Part shown: positions 16,500 to 25,029 of the stretch, piece after piece
How positions within the stretch are numbered: the first letter of the stretch is position 1
How the letters are laid out: each line of letters starts with the position of its first letter
NCBI GenBank assembly: GCA_020634615.1
Contig: JACKBI010000005.1
Span: 1-64,000, forward strand
DNA: 64,000 nucleotides
Direction of reading: 5' to 3'
Source of the DNA: Anaerolineales bacterium
Lineage (GTDB): Bacteria; Chloroflexota; Anaerolineae; JAAEKA01
The notes under the pieces: generated by a model
Database searches by the model: none
What the model was told of the DNA's origin: nothing
Seen by the model: only the letters and a program-made list of their open reading frames with translations
Program-made: the position numbers and the translations under genes

Positions 16500-17315
16500 A
16501 TGGACCTGACCGAATTTCGAAGCTTCACTGACGCGCTGGCAGCCAATCTGGCGGCTGACGCACGCGTCCTGGGACTTGTCGCCCTGGGATCGATGGCCGA
16601 AATAGACTACGCGCCCGACCGGTGGTCGGACCACGACTTCTTTGTGGTGACCAAGCCGGGCGCGCAGGAGGCGCTGCTGGCAGACCTGTCGTGGCTGCCT
16701 CATAGCGACCGGTTAGTCTACGTCGCGCCCGAGGGCAAGCACGGTTTCCGCGCCATCTTCGACGACGGCCACCTGGTGGAGCCGGTAGTGCTGGATTTGG
16801 ATGAACTGGAGACGATGCGGATCATTCGCTACCGCATGTTGCTCGACCGCGCCGACATCGGCGAACGCGTGGCTGCCCTCGCGGCGCGCTCAGCCGTCGA
16901 GAGCCGGTCTGCCGACGACCGCGTCGACATCGGCATGTTCCTGGTCAACCTGGCGGTCGGCGCGGGACGCTACCGGCGCGGCGAGCGACTCAGCGGGCAG
17001 CTGTTCGTCAAGAGCTACGCGACCGAGCACCTGGTGCGCTTGCTGGCCCGCTATCTGACGCCGGAGCAGCCTGAGCTGATGGATACGCTGGCGCCGTCGC
17101 GCCGCTTCGAGTTGTTGTTCCCCGTGGTGGCTGCTGAACTGGACGAGATTGAAAACCTTCCCCCGGTGACTGGCGCACTCCGTCTGCTGGATCTGGCCGA
17201 GCGCGAGCTAGCCGGTCGGATGCCCGACTTTCCCGCGCGAGCGTTCGAGGCGGTCAGGCAGCGGGTGCTGCGGGCGGCTGTTTCCGACCTTGCCGGTCCA
17301 GCAGCCACCCCTTGA
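16500..17315 (+). CDS. Nucleotidyltransferase-fold protein
   Basis: A 271-residue member of the Pol-beta-type nucleotidyltransferase superfamily. LVALGSMAEIDYAPDRWSDH plus DFFVV supplies the GS...D-x-D signature near residues 30-57. The layout, one NT domain followed by a helical C-terminal domain, recalls aminoglycoside or lincosamide adenylyltransferases, but the substrate is unknown. CGGAG 7 nt before ATG 16500 is better than the upstream ATG at 16467. The 3' end overlaps the convergent glycosyltransferase-like gene by 62 nt (17254-17315). Confidence 0.72.
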   Translation: MDLTEFRSFTDALAANLAADARVLGLVALGSMAEIDYAPDRWSDHDFFVVTKPGAQEALLADLSWLPHSDRLVYVAPEGKHGFRAIFDDGHLVEPVVLDLDELETMRIIRYRMLLDRADIGERVAALAARSAVESRSADDRVDIGMFLVNLAVGAGRYRRGERLSGQLFVKSYATEHLVRLLARYLTPEQPELMDTLAPSRRFELLFPVVAAELDEIENLPPVTGALRLLDLAERELAGRMPDFPARAFEAVRQRVLRAAVSDLAGPAATP

Positions 17316-18180
17316 GCGGCTCGTCAACGCGGATCACGTCCTGCCACGTCCCGTCGCGCAGCAGTTCCTCGTAGCGCACGGAGACCACATCGTTCAGCCG
17401 CTCCGGTCGCAGGTCCGCCGGATAATCGCGATGCATGTGCAACGGGTAGTTGACCAAGGGCGGCAGTTCCAGCAGTTCGTCGGGACGCAGCGCCGCTAGT
17501 ACCGTCCCCGCCAACACGGCTTGATGCACGAAGATCGCGTAACGCGCGTCCTGTTCGTAGAACGACCTGAACTCCGGCAGGCGATAGAGCCGGTCGAAGT
17601 CGTCCCGCCAGCGTTGCAACAGGCCGCGCCGGGGATCGACCACCAGCATTCCCGCGTTGAAATACGGTCGCAGCACACGGCGATCCACCGAGGCCGTCAT
17701 GGGGAACACGTGCGCCGCCGGAACGTGGCAGCGTTCGTAGATCAGCGACCAGAACGGGTCGAGGGGCGCATCGGACGGGGAACCGATCACCGTGTGGTCC
17801 ACCGGCCGGTAGCCGAGGGCCTTGTTCGGCGCAAGCAGCAGCGCGCTCGGCTCCTGCAGGAACAGCGCACCGCGGTCGGTCCAGACCAGAAGCGAGCTGT
17901 CCTGCACGGCCAGCCGCTCCGCCTCGGCCGCTGCGTAGACTTTGGCGGCGAAGGGAAAGTTCAGCGCGTCCGCATCGACCTTAAACCGGTGAACGTCTGC
18001 GTTCAGGCTGGCCAGTGCGGCCAGCGTCTCGTCCGAAATCGCGACCGACGCCGGCAACAGCGCCCGAACCTGGCTATCAGCCATTCGTCCACCGAACGCG
18101 CGCACGCTCTCTACCAGCAGCATTGCCTCGCGCTCGGCCTCACCGGCGGCAAAGGCGAACGCAAATGACACGTCAGGCAT
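17254..18180 (-). CDS. Glycosyltransferase-like (nucleotide-diphospho-sugar transferase fold) protein
   Basis: Not firmly recognised. The 308-residue protein has features of GT-A glycosyltransferases of the GT8-like kind: a strand and acidic turn SSLLVWTDRGALFL where a DxD would lie, then YFNAGMLVVDPRRGLLQRW and FVHQAVLAGTV, which resemble the NAGVLVIN and late-helix motifs of that fold. The canonical DxD is absent, so activity is uncertain. The start MPDVSF overlaps the stop of the upstream MFS gene by 8 nt, implying translational coupling. The 3' end overlaps the nucleotidyltransferase gene on the other strand. Confidence 0.5.
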   Translation of the reverse strand: MPDVSFAFAFAAGEAEREAMLLVESVRAFGGRMADSQVRALLPASVAISDETLAALASLNADVHRFKVDADALNFPFAAKVYAAAEAERLAVQDSSLLVWTDRGALFLQEPSALLLAPNKALGYRPVDHTVIGSPSDAPLDPFWSLIYERCHVPAAHVFPMTASVDRRVLRPYFNAGMLVVDPRRGLLQRWRDDFDRLYRLPEFRSFYEQDARYAIFVHQAVLAGTVLAALRPDELLELPPLVNYPLHMHRDYPADLRPERLNDVVSVRYEELLRDGTWQDVIRVDEPLKGWLLDRQGRKQPPAAPAA

Positions 18181-19387
18181 CGATTGCAATCTGTGCCCGT
18201 CCCGGCAGCCAATGAATCGCGGGGATGCTGACCAGCGCGACAAGAGCACTGATAGAGAACGCGGCTGTCAGCCCCAGACTGTCGCTCAACGCGCCGACCA
18301 GCCAGATGCCGCCGGCCTGCAGGAGGAAGGTGATGGCGAGGTAGGTGCCGTTGGCCAGCGCCCGGTTCTTGGGAAACTGGTCTTGCACCAGCGCCATGAT
18401 CACCGGCTGCGGCGAGATGGACGCGAACCCCAGCAGCAGCAACAGCGGCACGGCCAGCCATTCCGGCCCGTACAGAAACGCGATCATCAGGAATGGGGCG
18501 AAGCTGAGCAACACCAACAATACCCGCCGCCGTCCCCAGCGGTCGCTCAACGTGCCGGTGGCCAGCGCACCGACAACCCCGGCAGCCTGCAGGATCGTCA
18601 ACGCGCCGGCGGCCAGCCAGAGGCTCGCCTGCCGCTCGTCGTTCATGTAGATCGGCAGATAGGTGGTTAGCGCGGCGACCATCATGATGCGCCCGGCCAG
18701 CAGCCAGACCAGCACCGGGAACAGCCGGCGCGCTGCCGCCCAGAAGGTATCCATGGCCGAGACGCCCGGCGGTCGCGGCGTGGCCGCCACCGTGCGCAGC
18801 CGGACGTAGAGGATCGCCGACATGCCCCAGCCCAGGAACGCCAGTCGCCAGATGCCGTCTACACCGAACCAGGCGATGCCGGCAACCACCAGCATCGGCC
18901 CGATGGCACGGGCGAACTCGCCGCACGCCATGAAAATGCTCATCCCCTTGCCAACCTGCTGGCCCGAGACCTTGGCGACCATGGCCGGCGCGGGCGCGTG
19001 GAAGGCGGCGATGCTGATGCCGGCCACGAAGAGCATGATGGCCAGCGCTGCATAGGTTGACACCAGTCCGAGGCAACTGAAGATGGTCGCCGTGACCGCC
19101 GGCGCGAGGATGACGAAATAACGCACGCTCACCTTGTCAGCCAGGTAACCGATGAACGGATTGAGCAGGCTGGGTATCTGGGCGAAGATCGCCAGGCTGC
19201 CAGCCGCGGCGTAACCGATGCCCAACATGGACTGGATCAGCGGCAGCATCGGCGCCAGGAACGCGCTGAACGTGTCGTTGACCATATGCCCGGCGCCGAT
19301 GGTCAGCACCTGCTCCGTCTGGAAGGCAGGATCGTTGGGCGTCGTTTCGATGATCGGTGGGTCGGCAGGAATTGCTGGGGTGGTCAT
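18173..19387 (-). CDS. MFS transporter (fosmidomycin-resistance-like)
   Basis: A 12-TM major facilitator. LTIGAGHMVNDTFSAFLAPM near the N terminus and NPFIGYLADKVSVRYF (motif A) fit the Fsr-like group of efflux proteins. The start is taken at MTTPAIP (404 aa); the extra 15 codons upstream are not conserved-looking, and neither start has a clear ribosome site. Its stop codon overlaps the next gene by 8 nt (ATGCCTGA), so transporter and glycosyltransferase-like protein are probably made together. Substrate unknown. Confidence 0.82.
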   Translation of the reverse strand: MTTPAIPADPPIIETTPNDPAFQTEQVLTIGAGHMVNDTFSAFLAPMLPLIQSMLGIGYAAAGSLAIFAQIPSLLNPFIGYLADKVSVRYFVILAPAVTATIFSCLGLVSTYAALAIMLFVAGISIAAFHAPAPAMVAKVSGQQVGKGMSIFMACGEFARAIGPMLVVAGIAWFGVDGIWRLAFLGWGMSAILYVRLRTVAATPRPPGVSAMDTFWAAARRLFPVLVWLLAGRIMMVAALTTYLPIYMNDERQASLWLAAGALTILQAAGVVGALATGTLSDRWGRRRVLLVLLSFAPFLMIAFLYGPEWLAVPLLLLLGFASISPQPVIMALVQDQFPKNRALANGTYLAITFLLQAGGIWLVGALSDSLGLTAAFSISALVALVSIPAIHWLPGRAQIAIDA

Positions 19388-19487
19388 GATGCGCCACAGT
19401 ATACCGCGCACCCGACGAATGACACAAGCCACGCCGGTGTTCCAGTCGCAGCCGCGGGAAGCTACTCACCCGTCACGCTTCGCGCCG

Positions 19488-19534
19488 CGAAGGCGGGAAT
19501 CCAGGTCTGCGAGGTGTGGATTCCCGCCTTCGCG
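19488..19534. repeat. REP-like palindrome upstream of the MFS gene
   Basis: Perfect 17-bp arms (GCGAAGGCGGGAATCCA 19488-19504; its complement 19518-19534) with a 13-nt loop. The word ATTCCCGCCTTCGCGGGAAT is a widely dispersed extragenic palindrome type. Confidence 0.75.
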
Positions 19535-19795
19535 GGAATGACACTACTCTGTAGGCTGAACTGTCGTGGCAGCCGCCCCAATTCTCGCAGTCTTCCAACG
19601 CGTTCTTCGAATTTCCTTCACAATCTGTTGGTACTATAGGGTCAAGCTGATCAAACAAGACGGTGAGACAAATGAGCGAAAGGCCCTGAAAGCAGCGGGT
19701 TGGTGGTCGCAGTGCGTACACGGAAAGACGTGCGCAGCTTGCAGAACGCAACACGCTCGGGACCTTCACAACACACAACAAGGAGTGACAAACCA

Positions 19796-20392
19796 ATGGC
19801 ATACGGAATGCACAAAGGAAGAGGATTTGGAATGGGTTGGCGCGGCGGCTTCGGCCGGCACGGCGCTGGCCGGTCGGAGATGGACGCGGAACTGGCGGCT
19901 GCGCTGGGCATCAGCGCCGAGGAACTGCGCGCGGCGCAGGATACCGCGGTCGCCAACATGATCGAGAAGGCAGTCGCGGAAGGCGAACTGGCGCCCAAGG
20001 AAGCCGAGCGGATGCAGACCGCCCGCAAGCTGCGCGGCTACGTCGATCCCATCGCGTTGATGGCGCAGGTGCTGGAAATGACGCCCGAGGACGTGCAGGC
20101 TGCGCTGGACGCAGGCCGGACCCCCTGGGATCTCGCAGCGGAAAAGAACCTGGACTTCGGCAGCGCCTGGCAAAAGCTGATGGCAGCCGGCAAGGCGACG
20201 CTGGATCAGGCTGTCGCGGATGGCGTCATCACCCGCGAACAGGCTGACGAGCTGTTCAGCCGCCGTGGCCGCGGCTTCTTCGGCAAGCGCGGCTTTGGCC
20301 CGGGCTCCATGCGCGGCTGTGGGCCCCGCCACGGACGCGGCGGCTGGGGTCGCGGCGATGACTACTTCGGCGGCCCGCCGGCCGTGATCTGA
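19796..20392 (+). CDS. Gly/Arg-rich small protein with repeated helical DUF2680-like segments
   Basis: 198 residues of unknown function. The ends are rich in Gly, Arg, His and aromatic residues (MHKGRGFGMGWRGGFGRHG; C-terminal RGCGPRHGRGGWGRG). The middle is helical with LAAALGISAEELRAAQ, VLEMTPEDVQAALDAG and AVADGVITREQADELF, a pattern seen in DUF2680-type proteins. No signal peptide is evident. AAGGAG lies 10 nt before the ATG. A hairpin terminator follows and then a two-component system, so a link to envelope or metal stress is only a guess. Confidence 0.6.
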   Translation: MAYGMHKGRGFGMGWRGGFGRHGAGRSEMDAELAAALGISAEELRAAQDTAVANMIEKAVAEGELAPKEAERMQTARKLRGYVDPIALMAQVLEMTPEDVQAALDAGRTPWDLAAEKNLDFGSAWQKLMAAGKATLDQAVADGVITREQADELFSRRGRGFFGKRGFGPGSMRGCGPRHGRGGWGRGDDYFGGPPAVI

Positions 20393-20412
20393 GCGAACGG
20401 TGACGCCCAGGC

Positions 20413-20438
20413 GCCGGGGACTTCCGATAGTCCCCGGC
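20413..20438. terminator. Hairpin after the Gly/Arg-rich gene
   Basis: GCCGGGGACT (20413-20422) pairs with AGTCCCCGGC (20429-20438) around a 6-nt loop, 20 nt after the stop. There is no T run. Confidence 0.55.
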
Positions 20439-20453
20439 ACCTCAACTCAGCGG

Positions 20454-20510
20454 CGCGGAGACGCAGAGGATCGTATCGTTTCGATATCCTTGCGTCTCTG
20501 CGTCTTTGCG
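20454..20510. repeat. CAGAGG-type fold-back repeat before the response regulator
   Basis: CGCGGAGACGCAGAGGA (20454-20470) is an imperfect reverse complement of TCCTTGCGTCTCTGCGTC (20487 onward). It is related to 14011-14158 and lies directly ahead of the response regulator start, so it may form the 5' leader. Confidence 0.55.
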
Positions 20511-20526
20511 TTATACTTCCTGCGCA

Positions 20527-21216
20527 ATGACTGACTTGATTCTGGTAGTCGACGACGAACCGAAGATCACCAAGCTGGCGCGTGACTATCTCGAGCGCGG
20601 CGGATATCGTGTAGTCTCCGCCGGCGACGGCAAAACCGGTCTGGCCGCGTTTCGCCATGACCAGCCCGACCTGGTGGTGTTGGACCTCAACCTGCCGGGC
20701 ATGGATGGTCTGGATGTTTGCCGCGCTATCCGCCGCGAGTCCGATGTACCCATCATCATGCTGACGGCCCGCGTCGAAGAGGTGGACCGGCTGATCGGGC
20801 TGGAGCTGGGCGCGGATGACTACATCACCAAGCCCTTTTCGCCGCGCGAGCTGGTGGCCCGCGTGCGCGCGGTCTTGCGCCGGGTGCGCGGCGGCGTGCA
20901 GTCGCCCAATCTCATCCAGGCCGGCGAGCTGGAGATCGACCTCAAGGGACACCGCGCGCTGCGCGACGGCGAGCCGATCCACCTGACGCGCATCGAGTTC
21001 GAACTGCTGACCACCCTCGCGCAACATGCGGGCCAAACCCTCAGCCGCGAGCAATTGCTGGAACGCATCCACGGCGACGCGGGCGTGGCTGGGTACGATC
21101 GCTCCATCGACGCCCACATTCGCAACCTGCGCCGCAAGATCGAGACCGACCCCACCGACCCGCGTATCATCCAGACCGTCTACGGTGTCGGCTACCGCTT
21201 CAGTGATGGCGGGTGA
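20527..21216 (+). CDS. OmpR/PhoB-family response regulator
   Basis: A cytoplasmic transcription factor controlled by the kinase encoded next to it. The receiver domain (1-~118) has the acidic pair Asp9-Asp10, phospho-acceptor Asp53 (VVLDLNLPGMDG), the conserved Thr (MLTAR) and Lys (YITKPFS). A winged-helix DNA-binding domain follows (~135-229; SREQLLERIHGD, VDAHI-type SIDAHIRNLRRKIE, VYGVGYRF). The ATG at 20527 has no clear ribosome site; a TTG at 20506 would add an unconserved heptapeptide. The kinase gene begins 9 nt after the stop. Confidence 0.95.
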   Translation: MTDLILVVDDEPKITKLARDYLERGGYRVVSAGDGKTGLAAFRHDQPDLVVLDLNLPGMDGLDVCRAIRRESDVPIIMLTARVEEVDRLIGLELGADDYITKPFSPRELVARVRAVLRRVRGGVQSPNLIQAGELEIDLKGHRALRDGEPIHLTRIEFELLTTLAQHAGQTLSREQLLERIHGDAGVAGYDRSIDAHIRNLRRKIETDPTDPRIIQTVYGVGYRFSDGG

Positions 21217-21225
21217 GAGATAAGC

Positions 21226-22464
21226 ATGCAGCCGCCAGACCCGCACGACTCGCCCCGCGACGACCAGGAGCAGCCGTTCGCGCCGTGGATGCGCGGCGGA
21301 CCACATCCACGGCGAAGCCGGGAGGACGCGCCCTGGATGCATTGGGACCGGATGCAGTGGCGAAACCGCGAAGACGCGCCGTGGATGCGCTGGGACCGGA
21401 CGCAGTGGCAGGAACACAGGCGCCGGCGCGGCCGGCGGCTGTTTGTGCGGTTTGCTGCTATCTTCGGCGTGATTGCCCTGCTGATCTTCAGTGTCATGGC
21501 GCTGCTGGCCTGGCTGGCAAGCCAGCTTTTCGGCGGCGACGGCCAGGTAACTGCAGTGGTCTGGTTGATCAGTTGTGGACTGGTCATCGCCCTGCCGCTG
21601 ATGGCGGCGACGGTGGCCGCTCGTGCCTTTCGCAGTATTGCCCGCCCGCTGGGCGACGTGATGGAGGCGGCGGACGCGGTGGCCGAGGGCGACCTGAGCG
21701 CGCGCGTGCCGGAGCGGGGCAGCCGCGAGTTTCGCCAGTTGGCCCAGTCCTTCAACCGCATGGCAAGCGAACTGGAGTTGTCCGACCAGCAACGGCGCAA
21801 CCTGATGGCCGATGTGGCCCACGAACTGCGCACGCCGCTGCACATCATCCAGGGCAATCTGGAGGGTGTGCTGGACGGTGTCTACGAGCCGACCCAGGAC
21901 CACGTTGAGGCAACGCTGGATGAGACGCGCCAGTTGTCGCGGTTGGTGGAGGATCTGCGCGTCCTGTCGCTGGCGGAGGCTGGCCATTTGCCGATGCAGA
22001 TGGAGCCGGTAGACGTGGCGGAACTGCTGGAAGACGCGGCAACCAGCTTCAGCGGACAGGCCGAAGCGGCTGGCGTCCGGTTGGTGGTCGATGTGGCAGA
22101 GCCACGTGAGGATCTGTTGGTCACCGGCGATGCGGGCCGCCTGGATCAGGTCATCAGCAACCTGGTGACCAACGCGCTGCGCCACACGCCGCGCGACGGG
22201 TCGATCACCCTGCAAGCTGTGCCGCACCCCGAAAGCGTGCAGATCAGCGTCAGCGACACGGGCAACGGGATACCGCCGGAGGAACTTCCCCACATCTTCG
22301 ATCGCTTCTGGTCGCGCGCTGAGGGCAGCGGCAGTGGGCTGGGACTGGCTATCGCACGCAGCCTGGTGCATGCGCACGGCGGGCGCATCCAGGCTTCCAG
22401 CGAGCCGGGCCACGGCACAACCATCATAATCCTCCTCCCCCATCGCCCCCCGGAAACTGTATGA
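21226..22464 (+). CDS. HAMP-containing sensor histidine kinase with Trp-rich N-terminal repeats
   Basis: The partner of the preceding response regulator. Order: an unusual cytoplasmic N terminus (1-70) with two 16-residue-spaced repeats, REDAPWMHWDRMQW (32-45) and REDAPWMRWDRTQW (48-61); TM1 (~75-100); a very short external loop; TM2 (~108-132); HAMP (~135-187); an H-box with His199 (DVAHELRTPLHII); then a HATPase domain (NLVTNALRHT, VSDTGNGIPPEELPHIFDRF, GSGLGLAIARSLV). With almost no extracellular domain it probably senses a membrane or cytoplasmic signal. Repeats are seen directly; their role is unknown. Confidence 0.93.
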   Translation: MQPPDPHDSPRDDQEQPFAPWMRGGPHPRRSREDAPWMHWDRMQWRNREDAPWMRWDRTQWQEHRRRRGRRLFVRFAAIFGVIALLIFSVMALLAWLASQLFGGDGQVTAVVWLISCGLVIALPLMAATVAARAFRSIARPLGDVMEAADAVAEGDLSARVPERGSREFRQLAQSFNRMASELELSDQQRRNLMADVAHELRTPLHIIQGNLEGVLDGVYEPTQDHVEATLDETRQLSRLVEDLRVLSLAEAGHLPMQMEPVDVAELLEDAATSFSGQAEAAGVRLVVDVAEPREDLLVTGDAGRLDQVISNLVTNALRHTPRDGSITLQAVPHPESVQISVSDTGNGIPPEELPHIFDRFWSRAEGSGSGLGLAIARSLVHAHGGRIQASSEPGHGTTIIILLPHRPPETV

Positions 22465-22485
22465 AAAGCCAGCCAAACAGCCTTG

Positions 22486-22566
22486 GGAAGTCGACGATTC
22501 TACAGCCAGTGGTCATGCCTGCGGATGGAGTGCGGTCGTGATGAGCAGCCGTCGACTTCCGAAGTC
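22486..22566. repeat. Fold-back element copy 2 (GACTTCCG family)
   Basis: GGAAGTCGACG (22486-22496) pairs with CGTCGACTTCC (22550-22560), followed by GAAGTC. It lies between the kinase gene and the beta-propeller gene. Confidence 0.7.
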
Positions 22567-22604
22567 TTCCAACAAGACTCTTCAAAAAGCTTCTAAGGTA
22601 TCAC

Positions 22605-23993
22605 ATGTCTGATAAGCAGTTGAATTCCCCGGATCGGCCAGCCAACCGGCGCAACGTGTGGTTGGTGGGTGGCGCAGCCGCGCTGCTGCTGATCGTGACG
22701 GTTTGTTTTGTGGCGTTGGCGGCCGTGGCCGGCCTGGTCATTTTCCGGCGAAACGTGGCTGGCCCGCAGCCCGTTGTTGCCGTATCAGAGTTGGCGCTTC
22801 CCGCGCAGACGGATTCTTCTTTTGCCGGCCGGATTGCAGTCATCACGCCCGACAGCGGCCTGGTCACCGTCGCGCCCGACGGCAGCGACGTCCGCGATCT
22901 TGGCTCGCCGGGTGTGCGCTACCAGTTCCCTGCGTGGTCTGCCGGCGGCGCCGCGCTGGCTGTAGTGGCCAACGACGGTACGAAGGCGGCCGTTCAGGTG
23001 CTGGAGGACAGCGCGACTCCCCATGCAACCGAATTGTACGGCAACGCTATCAATCCGCCCTTCTATCTCTATTGGTCGCCCGACGACCGGCAGGTGAGCT
23101 TCCTGGCCAACGACCGGTCGGGCATTGCCCTGTGGCTGGCGCAGTCCGATGGCGCGCAGCCTGCCCACAAGCTTGCCGAGGGTCAGCCGTTCTACTGGGA
23201 CTGGACGGCTGACAGCCAGCAGCTTCTCGTCCACATCGGCGGGCTGGGCGCCGAGTCGCGGCTGGGGTTCATGGACGGCGAAGGGAACCCGGTTGGCGAC
23301 GATCTGGCAACGCCGGGGTTGTTCCAGGCGCCGGGCATCGCGCCGGACGGTCGTTACCTGGCCTTTTCGCAGGCCGACGGTGAGCAGTTTCAGGTTGCCG
23401 TTCAGGACATGGCCACCGGCGCGCAGTCGACCGTACGCCAGCTTGGCCTGGCAGCCATGAACTGGAGCCCGGCCGGCGACCAGTTGGCGTTCATCAGCCC
23501 GGCTCGCCGGCAGTTGACCTTTGTCGGGCCGTTGCAGGTCATCGACGCGGCGACGGGCGAGGTGCGCACGCTGGTCAACGACAGCGTGATTGCGTTCTTC
23601 TGGTCGCCGGATGGCGGCCGGATCGCAACGCTGACGCAGAACAGCGGACGCAACAATCCCGGCGCCGGTGTTGCGCCTGAACTTGTGGCTCTCGAACCGG
23701 CAGCCAGCCAGCAAGCTGCTGACGTGGTGCTCGATTTGTCGCTGGTCGATGTGGCCAGCGGGCAGACCCAGACCCTGGCATCGTTCCGTCCCAGCGATGT
23801 CTTTCTCGGCCAGTTCCTCCCCTATTTCGACCAGTACGCGCTCAGCCACCGCATTTGGTCGCCGGCCAGCGACGCGCTGGTGCTGCCCATGGTGGATGAC
23901 CGCGGCGAGGCTGGAATCTACGTCGTGTCAATGTCCGGCGGCGCTCCCCTACGCATCAGTGACGGGGTAATGGCGTTCTGGAGTTTACACTAA
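22605..23993 (+). CDS. Membrane-anchored TolB/WD40-like beta-propeller protein
   Basis: One N-terminal TM helix (~20-48, type II anchor) is followed by a ~400-residue extracytoplasmic domain of propeller blades. Repeated motifs of the form FPAWSAGGAALAVVAND, LYWSPDDRQVSFLAND, APDGRYLAFSQADG, MNWSPAGDQLAFISP and FFWSPDGGRIATLTQ match TolB/PD40 blades. Such proteins bind other proteins or glycans rather than catalyse. It follows the two-component system after a fold-back repeat and may be part of that output, which is inference. No ribosome site stands out. Confidence 0.75.
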   Translation: MSDKQLNSPDRPANRRNVWLVGGAAALLLIVTVCFVALAAVAGLVIFRRNVAGPQPVVAVSELALPAQTDSSFAGRIAVITPDSGLVTVAPDGSDVRDLGSPGVRYQFPAWSAGGAALAVVANDGTKAAVQVLEDSATPHATELYGNAINPPFYLYWSPDDRQVSFLANDRSGIALWLAQSDGAQPAHKLAEGQPFYWDWTADSQQLLVHIGGLGAESRLGFMDGEGNPVGDDLATPGLFQAPGIAPDGRYLAFSQADGEQFQVAVQDMATGAQSTVRQLGLAAMNWSPAGDQLAFISPARRQLTFVGPLQVIDAATGEVRTLVNDSVIAFFWSPDGGRIATLTQNSGRNNPGAGVAPELVALEPAASQQAADVVLDLSLVDVASGQTQTLASFRPSDVFLGQFLPYFDQYALSHRIWSPASDALVLPMVDDRGEAGIYVVSMSGGAPLRISDGVMAFWSLH

Positions 23994-24012
23994 TCGGCAT
24001 TCGGTTTGCCGG

Positions 24013-25029
24013 CTAGAAGACCCTACGAAAGGAGTTTGCAGCTTGAATGATAGCCGCTGTCGGCCATTGCGTTCTGTCTGCAGGCAGATGCACTCGCGTA
24101 CCAAGTGCAGCCTTGAACTCAGCGATACCGCCAGCGAGATTGGCGCTAATCAACTCCTGCTCTTTGGCAGGATTGATTTGCATCCTCAACGACTCATCAA
24201 GATAGATCAGTGCCCTATCAAACGCGCGATGATATGTCGGTGACAGGCATAGCCCATTGCGAACGTCATCTGAACTGCCTTCTGCGCCTACTGGCAATAT
24301 GTGCGCGGCTTCAACAAGACGCAGTTGCATCCGCGTCACTGCACAGCGGCGGTCGTATGCAAGCAAAATCTTGTGACGAAAGCTGGAGTCGCGCGACAAT
24401 CGTGAAACCTCACTAACGACGCGACTTCGTTCAGGTGGTATCAAGGCCAGTTCCTCTCCAGAAACATCCTCCAAGGAGGACACTCTGGTTAGGAGATCAA
24501 CCATCGTTGCGTTTGCTCCTTCTTGATGCAGTACTGCGGCGTTGATCGTGTAATTCAGTAGCTGATCCGGGCGAATTCCAATAGCGATCTCATCGTTTCC
24601 TTTGGTAATGAAAGAGAGGCCGTGTTGCAAGGCTTCATGCAACACCGTTATTGGAATCTGGATCGACGGCGATCGAGTGGAAAATGTCTGGTGCTTGTTG
24701 ACGTCGAAACCGGCGAAACATCCAAGGTTTGGCTCGTATCCCAGCAACAGCGTCGGCCCCTGTGGATTCGTTTCCAGGGGTGGTCGCACTCCGGTGATCT
24801 GGATACGGAATTCATCCCTTGGTCTTGCAGCACCGCCTCCGTGGGTCAATGTCCAAATGAAAACCCACACCTCCATCGTGTTCGACTCATACTGAACAAT
24901 CAACCGTCTGGGGTTGCGAGATGCGTTCGAAACAAGATGTGCAACCGCGTTGTTGTCATCAAAGGCGGCAATGAGCGCGGCAACAAGTGAAGATGGGTCA
25001 AGTTGTGGCATAGTTCCCCTGCCTGGCAT
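24013..25029 (-). CDS. HNH endonuclease, probable type II restriction enzyme
   Basis: Likely the restriction half of the R-M pair with the adjacent methylase. The C-terminal HNH motif (~225-275) shows His243 in EAAHILPVG, Asn258 in RNGLCLSPTYHRAF and His267, matching the HNH_2 group of restriction nucleases; there are no zinc Cys pairs. The N-terminal ~200 residues probably hold the DNA-recognition part and are not recognised. Its ATG overlaps the methylase stop in TGATG, so translation is coupled with the methylase made first. Codon use and lower GC than the neighbours suggest transfer. The target sequence is unknown. Confidence 0.78.
   Translation of the reverse strand: MPGRGTMPQLDPSSLVAALIAAFDDNNAVAHLVSNASRNPRRLIVQYESNTMEVWVFIWTLTHGGGAARPRDEFRIQITGVRPPLETNPQGPTLLLGYEPNLGCFAGFDVNKHQTFSTRSPSIQIPITVLHEALQHGLSFITKGNDEIAIGIRPDQLLNYTINAAVLHQEGANATMVDLLTRVSSLEDVSGEELALIPPERSRVVSEVSRLSRDSSFRHKILLAYDRRCAVTRMQLRLVEAAHILPVGAEGSSDDVRNGLCLSPTYHRAFDRALIYLDESLRMQINPAKEQELISANLAGGIAEFKAALGTRVHLPADRTQWPTAAIIQAANSFRRVF

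Noticed and set aside
20362..22476. 704-codon minus-strand ORF opposite the two-component system
   Set aside because: The plus strand encodes complete response regulator and kinase domains; the minus frame is low-complexity and spans two genes and their spacer.
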